Below are positions 1 through 5,003 of a stretch of 5,102 nt of DNA, piece by piece. The DNA comes from Desulfuromonadaceae bacterium (GTDB lineage: Bacteria; Desulfobacterota; Desulfuromonadia; Desulfuromonadales; Syntrophotaleaceae). Under the pieces are notes generated by a model. It ran no database searches. It was not told the DNA's origin and saw only the letters and a program-made list of their open reading frames with translations. The number at the start of each line of letters is the position of its first letter. Position 1 is the stretch's first letter. Location of the stretch: the NCBI GenBank assembly GCA_021107335.1, contig JAIOSZ010000216.1, forward strand, positions 1 to 5,102, written 5' to 3'. Made by a program: the position numbers and the translations under genes.

Positions 1-53
1 GGAACAAGATCCCCTGACGCCTCAGCAGCAAAAAACTCTTCCAATGCGCTCAT
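1..53 (-). CDS. Probable ThiF/HesA/MoeB-like activating enzyme, N-terminal fragment (runs off window)
   Basis: Only the first 17 codons and two bases of the 18th are present; they read MSALEEFFAAEASGDLVP. The ATG at 53-51 overlaps the TGA (52-50) of the upstream sulfur-carrier gene, and an AGGAG at 65-61 sits 7 bases before it, so the start is well supported. An in-frame ATG at 59-57 is too close to that site to be used. No catalytic motif is visible. The ThiF-like call rests on context: genes directly behind a MoaD-like carrier often encode the E1-like enzyme that adenylates its C-terminal glycine, and the short acidic N-terminus ending in GDLVP resembles, from memory, the N-terminal extension of ThiF-family proteins in Desulfuromonadales. 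It could instead be another partner such as a peptidase or oxidoreductase. The reading frame is sure; the function is a moderate inference. Confidence 0.5.
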   Translation of the reverse strand, partial: MSALEEFFAAEASGDLV

Positions 54-280
54 CGACATTCTCCTCCCACTAGTGGAAAAAAGGACAGAGTATCTCCTTC
101 GCTCAGGGGCAACCCCTTACCGACATGGAAGGTGTTGATCAATATAGCCCCCAACTTATGGTTGGGCAGCGACAGGTCCTTGATCACATCACCGACAGTT
201 GTTAGATCAGCATACTCCCGTTGAGACTCGTCAAAGCGCCCTTTACGAAAGGTGGCAAATAACTTAACCGTCACCGTCAT
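50..280 (-). CDS. MoaD/ThiS-family sulfur carrier protein (beta-grasp)
   Basis: A 76-residue small beta-grasp protein beginning MTVTVKLFATFRKGRF. The strand-turn-strand start, a central TTVGDVIKDL helix, the ILIN strand, and the ending LSEGDTLSFFPLVGGECR are typical of MoaD-like carriers, in which the terminal Gly-Gly is adenylated and then thiocarboxylated to donate sulfur. The subtype beginning KLFATFR often sits with tungsten or molybdenum aldehyde:ferredoxin oxidoreductase genes, but none is visible here. An ATG at 307 is also open in frame; the start at 280 is preferred because GAGGAG lies just before it and the added nine residues are unlike the family. Odd point: the diglycine (residues 72-73) is followed by Glu-Cys-Arg instead of ending the protein, so trimming would be needed for classical thiocarboxylate chemistry. 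It is the first gene of a leftward operon and overlaps the next gene by four bases. Exact partner pathway (Moco, Tuco, thiamine or amino-acid sulfur) is not decided by sequence. Confidence 0.85.
   Translation of the reverse strand: MTVTVKLFATFRKGRFDESQREYADLTTVGDVIKDLSLPNHKLGAILINTFHVGKGLPLSEGDTLSFFPLVGGECR
61..67 (-). promoter_or_regulatory. Ribosome binding site inside the sulfur-carrier Gly-Gly codons
   Basis: On the minus strand the bases GGAGGAG (67-61) are both the two glycine codons (GGA GGA) plus the first base of the next codon, and a strong Shine-Dalgarno sequence 7 bases (counted from AGGAG) ahead of the ATG at 53. With the ATGA stop/start overlap this implies translational coupling of the two genes. 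Confidence 0.7.
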
Positions 281-368
281 GTCTATCTCCTCATAATGAC
301 GACCCACAAAGGATATTCCATGGACAATCCACCATCCTTCAGCACATGTCCGACTTGTTTACGTGTTT

Positions 369-398
369 ATTATTTTTGTTAATGACCGTTCTTGTCAA
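369..398 (-). promoter_or_regulatory. Sigma70-like promoter of the leftward sulfur-carrier operon
   Basis: On the minus strand a perfect -35 TTGACA (398-393) is followed after 18 bases by AATAAT (374-369), five of six matches to TATAAT. Transcription would begin near 362, leaving a leader of about 80 bases before the ATG at 280. The leader can form a weak hairpin (AAGGAT 339-334 with ATCCTT 314-309). No Moco-riboswitch-like core was recognised in it. Confidence 0.65.
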
Positions 399-472
399 GT
401 TTTATTTTGCACCGCGACTCTACTGACCACTAAAAACACACCTTAGGATAAGCTTAATCTATCCAGAAAACT

Positions 473-533
473 TTGCAAGGCCTGAATTTCCAGGCAACAG
501 CAACAGCAAAATAATTGCGGCTTCTCCTTGCAA
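473..533 (+). other. Possible three-way-junction fold in the divergent control region
   Basis: A perfect 8-base inverted repeat, TTGCAAGG (473-480) and CCTTGCAA (526-533), encloses two small hairpins: CCTG/CAGG (481-484 with 491-494, loop AATTTC) and GCAA/TTGC (506-509 with 515-518, loop AATAA). A further small stem, GGATA/TATCC, lies at 446-464. If transcribed it would be a compact branched RNA, but the most likely hydE promoter lies downstream of it (547-576), so it may be only a DNA site or a chance fold. The remainder of the 281-652 gap holds the two promoters and no coding signal. Confidence 0.3.
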
Positions 534-546
534 TCTGATATTTTTG

Positions 547-576
547 TTGACTCTTCTGGTGTGGTTTAGGTATTTT
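547..576 (+). promoter_or_regulatory. Candidate sigma70-like promoter of hydE
   Basis: TTGACT (547-552) and TATTTT (571-576) are separated by 18 bases. Transcription would start near 583, giving a leader of about 70 bases. The -10 match is only moderate, so an alternative upstream start cannot be excluded. Confidence 0.5.
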
Positions 577-652
577 GTACTCTAGATTACGTAAAAAAAG
601 GTGATACCCCTCCCGTTAATGGCAAGCCAGAACACAAAAGGAAGGAAATCCA

Positions 653-1699
653 ATGGAGCGTAAAGAGATTCTTGAATGGCTGAAAACAGATGATGAGGAA
701 AGATTGCAGGCCTTATGGCAGCAAGCCGACCAGGTAAGAAAAGAAAACGTTGGAAACAACGTGCACTTACGAGGTCTTCTGGAATTTTCGAACCACTGTT
801 CTCGTGACTGTCACTATTGCGGGCTACGAGCAGGCAATCGAAAAATTGAGCGTTACCAAATGTCTGAAGAAGAGATCATGGCCTGCGTACAGGAAGGCGC
901 AGATTACAAGTACGGCACCGTAGTACTGCAATCTGGAGAGGACTTGTCGCTGGATGTGGAGTGGATAGCACAATTGATTCGCCGTATTAAACAGGAAACT
1001 CCCCTGGCGGTAACTCTCAGCCTTGGCGAACGAAGCCGCGAGGAACTGACCCTGTGGCGCCAGGCCGGGGCTGACCGTTACCTGCTCCGTTTCGAAACCT
1101 CTAACGAAACACTCTACCAACGCATCCACCCTGCCCGCCCGGGTAGTGACAGCGACCGTATTGAGTTATTGAAGGTTATCGGCGAGCTGGGTTACGAGGT
1201 TGGCAGCGGAGTCATGGTGGGCATTCCTGGCCAGACCTTCGAGGATCTGGCCAACGACATAGAAATGTTTTGCTCTCTAAATCTTGACATGATTGGGGTG
1301 GGTCCTTTTATTGCCCACCACGAGACCATGCTTGGACAGGCCGCTAAGGCTGAGTCGATTATATCGCCCAATCAGGTCCCCAACACCGAGTTGATGACCT
1401 ACAAGGCTATGGCCCTTGCCCGTATTATCTGCCCGAAGGCCAACATTCCGGCCACCTCGGCCCTGGCCACTCTCAATACCCCGACGGGGCGCGAACTCGG
1501 CCTGTCTCGTGGCGCCAACGTGGTAATGCCCAACCTGACGCCAAAGAAATACCGAGCCTTATATGAAATCTATCCTGCGAAAGCCTGTATTGTTGAAACG
1601 GCAGCAGACTGCCGAGCCTGTATGCATGGTCGAATCCGTTCCATCGGCCGCGATGTAGGCACCGGAAGGGGAGACTCAGCAAATAAACAAGCCAGCTGA
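653..1699 (+). CDS. hydE: [FeFe]-hydrogenase H-cluster maturase HydE (radical SAM)
   Basis: HydE is a cytoplasmic radical-SAM enzyme that, with HydG and HydF, builds the diiron subcluster of [FeFe] hydrogenase. The 348-residue protein has the expected length. It shows the 4Fe-4S/SAM motif Cys49-x3-Cys53-x2-Cys56 within EFSNHCSRDCHYCGLR, then VVLQSGED (90-97), VTLSLGE (120-126), AGADRYLLRFET (138-149), MVGIPGQT (188-195), GVGPFIAH (215-222), NIPATSALATL (264-274) and GANVVMPNLTP (287-297). These blocks follow the Thermotoga maritima HydE sequence closely. The optional auxiliary-cluster cysteines are also present as Cys312-x7-Cys320-x2-Cys323, the same spacing as in the T. maritima enzyme. The ATG is preceded by GAAGG seven bases upstream. 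Relatives PylB and BioB are less likely because of the HydE-specific blocks. It stands alone: no hydF, hydG or hydrogenase gene is in the window, and the next gene, 230 bases downstream, is a regulator with its own likely promoter. Confidence 0.95.
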   Translation: MERKEILEWLKTDDEERLQALWQQADQVRKENVGNNVHLRGLLEFSNHCSRDCHYCGLRAGNRKIERYQMSEEEIMACVQEGADYKYGTVVLQSGEDLSLDVEWIAQLIRRIKQETPLAVTLSLGERSREELTLWRQAGADRYLLRFETSNETLYQRIHPARPGSDSDRIELLKVIGELGYEVGSGVMVGIPGQTFEDLANDIEMFCSLNLDMIGVGPFIAHHETMLGQAAKAESIISPNQVPNTELMTYKAMALARIICPKANIPATSALATLNTPTGRELGLSRGANVVMPNLTPKKYRALYEIYPAKACIVETAADCRACMHGRIRSIGRDVGTGRGDSANKQAS

Positions 1700-1745
1700 G
1701 CAAACGTTTCAGCCCTGATCAACTGTAGTCTTTTTTCCTCAATAG

Positions 1746-1789
1746 TCATTTATAGCGGGGCCGCACTTTGTCGGCCCCGCTATAAATGA
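1746..1789. repeat. 18-bp perfect inverted repeat (hairpin) after hydE, possible atypical terminator
   Basis: Arms TCATTTATAGCGGGGCCG (1746-1763) and its exact complement (1772-1789) flank an 8-base loop, CACTTTGT. The inner half is GC-rich and the outer half AT-rich. It lies 47 bases after the hydE stop and no gene crosses it. A run of T follows on neither strand; the only T-run (about 1731-1736) precedes the stem on the plus strand. It may end or protect the hydE transcript, or be a repeated palindromic element. The rest of the 1700-1929 gap contains only the promoter of the next gene. Confidence 0.75.
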
Positions 1790-1870
1790 ACACCTTAAAC
1801 CCGCACTTTTTAGGAGAATAGTTATACCTAGCTGCCTTCTAACCCCATAAAACAACTACTAATCAAATCA

Positions 1871-1899
1871 TTGTAAGATCCATTGCTTTATGGTATTAA
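1871..1899 (+). promoter_or_regulatory. Candidate promoter of the Rrf2-family gene
   Basis: TTGTAA (1871-1876) and TATTAA (1894-1899) are 17 bases apart, each matching consensus at four of six positions, and would give a leader of about 23 bases. No clear Rrf2/IscR operator was recognised over it. Confidence 0.35.
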
Positions 1900-1929
1900 T
1901 CAAGTTCAACTTTCCTAGAGGAGCCTGAT

Positions 1930-2400
1930 GTGAGACTTTCCACCAAGAGCCGTTACGGACTGCGAGCCCTGTTCGATATGGCCTACAATGCTGGCAATTT
2001 ACCGATTCAGGTTAAGGAAATATCTCGTCGACAAAATATCTCTCCGCGCTACCTGGAGCAGATTTTTCAAAGTTTCAAAAAAGCAGATATCATTAAAAGT
2101 AAAAAAGGCCCTCAGGGTGGCTACTTTCTGGCGAAGCGCCCGGAAGAAATCACCGTTCAGGATATTGTTCAGGCTGCCGAAGGCGATACCCTGCTGGTCA
2201 ACTGCACGTGTAAAGGAAAAGAAGAAGACACCCCAAACTGTGAATTCAACGGCCACTGTGTCACCCAGACCGTTTGGCACGAAGCAACCGCCCTGCTTAA
2301 TGATTATTTTTCAAGTTTGACCCTCAAAAGCCTCTGCGAGCGGGGTCAAGCCATGGGACTTAAGCGCGAATCTAACCATAAATTCATGTACTATATCTAG
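1930..2400 (+). CDS. Rrf2/IscR-family transcriptional regulator with a cysteine cluster
   Basis: A 156-residue DNA-binding regulator of the Rrf2 family. The N-terminal winged helix-turn-helix is clear: MRLSTKSRYGLRALFDMA, the recognition-helix region ISPRYLEQIFQSFKKADII (37-55), the wing KGPQGGYFLAKRPEEITVQDIV (59-80), then a dimerisation helix. Between residues 92 and 117 lie Cys92, Cys94, Cys104, Cys110 and His117, in the region where IscR and NsrR bind an Fe-S cluster (E. coli IscR uses Cys92, Cys98, Cys104 and His107). A sensor role for iron-sulfur status, redox or nitric oxide is therefore likely but the exact ligand set differs. The C-terminus ends MYYI, an ending I recall in other Rrf2 regulators of sulfur or Fe-S metabolism. 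The start is GTG at 1930, with GAGGAG six bases upstream; an ATG at 1928 is out of frame. Neighbouring hydE encodes an Fe-S enzyme, so control of it is conceivable, but no operator is visible. Specific target unknown. Confidence 0.9.
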   Translation: MRLSTKSRYGLRALFDMAYNAGNLPIQVKEISRRQNISPRYLEQIFQSFKKADIIKSKKGPQGGYFLAKRPEEITVQDIVQAAEGDTLLVNCTCKGKEEDTPNCEFNGHCVTQTVWHEATALLNDYFSSLTLKSLCERGQAMGLKRESNHKFMYYI

Positions 2401-2570
2401 GAGACTGTTGGGCTTACCATGAGCCGACTGTAAAATCACCTGATCGGCCCATATTCTCGACAATTTTCGCCAAACAGCCCTGCTATTCGCTCTCAAATTC
2501 TCAAAAATCTGGACTCAAACAGCAAATTTTTCGTTTCGGCCCGTCAAGTCCGACAATCTCCTAGGTCCTT

Positions 2571-2660
2571 TTTCGTCCCCCATCCATACTCTTTGCACTC
2601 TTCTCAAAGACTGCCTGGCGCCCCGATTCCCTGCCCCACGCTCCCTTTTCTGATCATTTT
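2571..2660 (+). terminator. C-rich, G-poor spacer, possible Rho-dependent termination region
   Basis: No intrinsic terminator follows the Rrf2 gene. In these 90 bases I count about 37 C and 11 G, with long pyrimidine runs, which is the C-over-G bias seen at Rho loading sites. It lies between the Rrf2 stop and the phosphorylase promoter, a sensible place for Rho to act. The whole 2401-2788 stretch has no convincing gene. Confidence 0.3.
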
Positions 2661-2674
2661 CTACAAATATATTT

Positions 2675-2707
2675 TTGACCATCGGATTCTTTCCGTTACT
2701 CTATAAT
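2675..2707 (+). promoter_or_regulatory. Candidate promoter of the alpha-glucan phosphorylase gene
   Basis: A perfect TATAAT lies at 2702-2707. TTGACC (2675-2680) is 21 bases upstream, longer than the usual 17, so the -35 assignment is uncertain. Transcription would begin near 2714, leaving about 75 bases of leader before the ATG at 2789; this also argues against any protein start upstream of that point. Confidence 0.45.
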
Positions 2708-2788
2708 GAAGTTTTGGAAAGCCTGTTCTTTTTGCCAGATATTTCGGCATTTCTTACACAATCTTTTATTCTTGGAGGTTTGTCCCCG

Positions 2789-4501
2789 ATGAGCGATTGG
2801 AAACGATTTCTTGCCGACCCGGTCATCGCCTATTTTTCCATGGAAATCGGCCTCAGCGCCGATATTCCAACCTATAGCGGCGGGTTGGGTATTCTCGCGG
2901 GCGACACCATCAAGGCCGCAGCCGATCTGCAATTGCCCATGGTTGCTATCACCCTGGCCAGTCGCAAAGGGTATTTTCGCCAATCCATCGACAATCAGGG
3001 GTGGCAAAAGGAATCTCCGAACGAATGGTCTCCGGAAGGTTTTCTGGAGCTGATGCCAGTCAAAGCCCTAGTCTCCATTGAAAATCGCGACGTTAAAGTT
3101 CAAGCCTGGCTTAAACGGGTTAAGAGCCCCACCGGCGGCGAAGTTCCTGTGTTTTTTCTCGATACAGATATTGAGGGTAATCAGCCTCAGGATCGAACCA
3201 TCACCGACCATCTTTACGGTGGCGACAACGAATATCGCCTCAAGCAGGAAATTGTCCTCGGCATAGGCGGCGCCCGCATCCTTTCTGGCCTCGGTTTTCG
3301 GATACGCAAGTACCACATGAACGAAGGCCATGCCAGCCTCCTGACCCTTGAATTACTCAACCGCACTCGGCGTCCCGTGGAGGACACCTGGGATGAGCGA
3401 AACTCCTGGGAGCCGCGCAAGGTCCAACAGCAATGCGTCTTTACCACCCACACCCCGGTGACGGCCGGACACGATCGATTCCCTTATGACATGGTACAGC
3501 GGGTATTGGGAGAAGATGTGCCCCTCTTCTTGCTGCGGGAACTTGGTGGGGAAGACGAGCTCAATATGACCATGCTGGCTTTGAATCTCAGCCGCTATGT
3601 CAATGGGGTCGCCAAAAAACATGGAGAGGTATCCCAGGCCCTGTTTCCTGGATTCGAGATTCACGCCATCACCAACGGCATTCACCCCTTTACCTGGGCT
3701 TCGCCGTATATGGTTAAGCTATTTTCCAAATATATTCCCAGCTGGGGTACTGAACCGGAATTGCTGGTACGAGTCGATACTGTGCCCGACCAAGAACTCT
3801 GGGAAGCCCATACCGGCGCCAAGGCCATTCTCTTCCAGTACGTCGCCGAAACGACAGGCATTCAGCTCGACCCAGAACTGCTTACCATCGGTTTTGCTCG
3901 CCGGGTCGCTACCTACAAGCGGGGAAATCTGATCTTTTCCGATATCCAGCGCCTGTTGAAGATCGGGCAAGGGAAAATTCAGCTACTCTTTGCCGGCAAG
4001 GCCCACCCCCATGATCAGCCCGGTAAAGAGATCATTCATACTATCATCGGCGAGATCGAAAAGCTGAGAGGTCAGATCGAGATCGTCTATCTTGAAAATT
4101 ACGACATACAACTGGCTAGTCTGCTAATACCTGGCGTCGATCTATGGCTCAACAATCCCATTCGCCCCCTTGAGGCTTCAGGAACCAGCGGTATGAAAGC
4201 CGCCCTCAACGGCGTCCCCAACTTCAGCGTATTGGACGGATGGTGGATCGAGGGCCACATTGAAGGAGTCACTGGTTGGTCCATCGGTCCTCCGCCTCAC
4301 GGCAACTCGATCGATCAAAACCACACCGACGAAGATGTCCGCGACCTCTATGACAAATTGGAAAACGTCATCATGCCCCTCTACTACGAGGATCGACCGG
4401 GCTGGATTCGGGTGATGAAAAATGCCATCGGTAAAAATGCCTATTACTTCAACACCCAGTCGATGATGCGCCGTTACGTCAGCGAAGCCTACTTCCGCTA
4501 G
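2789..4501 (+). CDS. glgP: Alpha-glucan (glycogen/maltodextrin) phosphorylase, short form
   Basis: A PLP-dependent GT35-type phosphorylase that releases glucose 1-phosphate from alpha-1,4-glucan using phosphate, in the cytoplasm. Counting from ATG 2789 it has 570 residues. Motifs in order: IAYFSMEIGL (13-22), YSGGLGILAGD (29-39), HMNEGHA (176-182), VFTTHTPVTAGHD (217-229), TNGIH (295-299), GFARRVATYKR (368-378), LFAGKAHPHD (400-409), and EASGTSGMKAALNG (462-475), in which Lys470 is the expected Schiff-base lysine for PLP. This is the 'distantly related' branch of phosphorylases found in many bacteria and archaea; many members carry an N-terminal DUF3417 region and exceed 700 residues, while this one starts directly at the core. 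The frame is open back to a TTG at 2675, but the added 38 residues do not resemble the family and contain the TATAAT; GGAGG at 2774-2778 serves the 2789 ATG with a 10-base spacing. The gene is monocistronic, with its own promoter and terminator. Confidence 0.93.
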   Translation: MSDWKRFLADPVIAYFSMEIGLSADIPTYSGGLGILAGDTIKAAADLQLPMVAITLASRKGYFRQSIDNQGWQKESPNEWSPEGFLELMPVKALVSIENRDVKVQAWLKRVKSPTGGEVPVFFLDTDIEGNQPQDRTITDHLYGGDNEYRLKQEIVLGIGGARILSGLGFRIRKYHMNEGHASLLTLELLNRTRRPVEDTWDERNSWEPRKVQQQCVFTTHTPVTAGHDRFPYDMVQRVLGEDVPLFLLRELGGEDELNMTMLALNLSRYVNGVAKKHGEVSQALFPGFEIHAITNGIHPFTWASPYMVKLFSKYIPSWGTEPELLVRVDTVPDQELWEAHTGAKAILFQYVAETTGIQLDPELLTIGFARRVATYKRGNLIFSDIQRLLKIGQGKIQLLFAGKAHPHDQPGKEIIHTIIGEIEKLRGQIEIVYLENYDIQLASLLIPGVDLWLNNPIRPLEASGTSGMKAALNGVPNFSVLDGWWIEGHIEGVTGWSIGPPPHGNSIDQNHTDEDVRDLYDKLENVIMPLYYEDRPGWIRVMKNAIGKNAYYFNTQSMMRRYVSEAYFR

Positions 4502-4507
4502 CACTTC

Positions 4508-4540
4508 AAGGGCCGCCGTTCAGGCGGCCCTTCTTTCCTT
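4508..4540 (+). terminator. Intrinsic terminator of the phosphorylase gene
   Basis: A perfect 10-bp stem, AAGGGCCGCC (4508-4517) with GGCGGCCCTT (4523-4532), 5-base loop GTTCA, followed by the T-rich tail TTCTTTCCTTTCTTT interrupted by C. It begins six bases after the stop codon. Confidence 0.92.
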
Positions 4541-4805
4541 TCTTTACAGCCAAACCGAGCACCAGAGGATGGCCTTGATGTTACGAGCTCTGGCACTGGC
4601 TCCGCAGTCACAGAGACCACTTAACTCTGAACCATTTTCCGCTCTCAAGATCACTTCGCACAGGGTTGCTCATTCCCAACGGTAGATCCTAATGCTTCTC
4701 ATTAGCATCCATGCAGTCTTAAGCATCTTTCCCTCCATAAATATTTCGATCCAGAGGCCGTTATACCGCTGCCCAATGATGATGCATTCGCAAAAAATTA
4801 TAGGC
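4541..4805. other. Intergenic region without a convincing gene
   Basis: No frame with family resemblance is seen on either strand. The region holds a Fur-box-like palindrome (4685-4709) and, on the minus strand, an 18-codon open frame at 4726-4670 (MLKTAWMLMRSIRIYRWE) preceded by GGAGGG five bases or fewer upstream. The small frame overlaps the palindrome, has no recognised relative, and is not called as a gene. Confidence 0.6.
4685..4709. promoter_or_regulatory. Fur-box-like palindrome
   Basis: CTAATG (4689-4694) and CATTAG (4700-4705) flank a 5-base loop, and the symmetry continues after one mismatch as GAT (4685-4687) and ATC (4707-4709). The 19 bases centred on 4697 match the classical Fur consensus GATAATGATAATCATTATC at 13 positions by my alignment. 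No iron gene or clear promoter lies next to it; metF begins 295 bases downstream behind its own promoter. Confidence 0.35.
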
Positions 4806-4928
4806 TGGCTAAGCAAAAATTGCGGCCTACAAGGCCTGGTGTTTTAACAGGGGCGAAGGCATACATCTCGTATGTCGAGGTCCTGAAAAAACAACCTAAC
4901 GCCGTAGGACGGACTTTTTGCGACGCCA
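4806..4928. repeat. ~120-bp imperfect palindrome (ERIC/MITE-like intergenic element)
   Basis: Outer arms TGGC (4806-4809) and GCCA (4925-4928) are followed inward by GCAAAAATTGCGGCCTAC (4813-4830), which matches the complement of 4904-4921 at 15 of 18 positions. The middle (4831-4857 against 4877-4903) is more loosely complementary, with matching TGTTTT and CAGG blocks. The centre is a hairpin, GGCATAC (4858-4864) with GTATGTC (4870-4876), loop ATCTC. Such full-length imperfect palindromes of about 120 bp in intergenic DNA are the hallmark of ERIC-type repeats. No coding frame or transposase is inside. Its right end is about a dozen bases upstream of the metF -35 box. That it is multi-copy is an inference. 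Confidence 0.6.
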
Positions 4929-4940
4929 TCAATGAAACGG

Positions 4941-4969
4941 TTGACGCCTTTCCAGTCAGCCGATAAAAT
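4941..4969 (+). promoter_or_regulatory. Sigma70-like promoter of metF
   Basis: TTGACG (4941-4946) and TAAAAT (4964-4969), each five of six to consensus, with the optimal 17-base spacer. The start near 4976 gives a leader of about 28 bases, too short to hold a SAM or other methionine-type riboswitch. Confidence 0.75.
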
Positions 4970-5003
4970 GCCTGCCATCACTCATTCGCAGCAAAGGACG
5001 GTC

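Noticed and set aside
281..307. Upstream ATG start for the sulfur carrier
   Set aside because: The ATG at 280 has GAGGAG immediately upstream and gives the normal family N-terminus; the extra nine residues span that ribosome site.
541..600. Sigma54 promoter upstream of hydE
   Set aside because: No GG-N10-GC element with the expected TGGC/TTGC context was found; the TTGACT/TATTTT pair fits sigma70 better.
824..1129. Antisense open frame of 101 codons inside hydE
   Set aside because: It is opposite strongly conserved HydE motifs and lacks a ribosome site or recognisable domain.
2675..2788. Upstream TTG start adding 38 residues to the phosphorylase
   Set aside because: The extension does not resemble the family, overlaps a perfect TATAAT at 2702-2707, and the ATG at 2789 has a GGAGG ribosome site.
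3353..3685. Antisense open frame of 110 codons inside the phosphorylase gene
   Set aside because: It lies wholly opposite a well-supported gene, has no family-like motif, and similar antisense frames occur throughout this gene as a by-product of its codon use.
4824..4836. Small GGCCT/AGGCC hairpin as a terminator
   Set aside because: The stem is only 5 bp with a 3-base loop and the same bases are better explained as part of the left arm of the larger palindrome.
4970..5003. SAM-type riboswitch upstream of metF
   Set aside because: The leader from the predicted start is about 28 bases and contains no riboswitch-like core.
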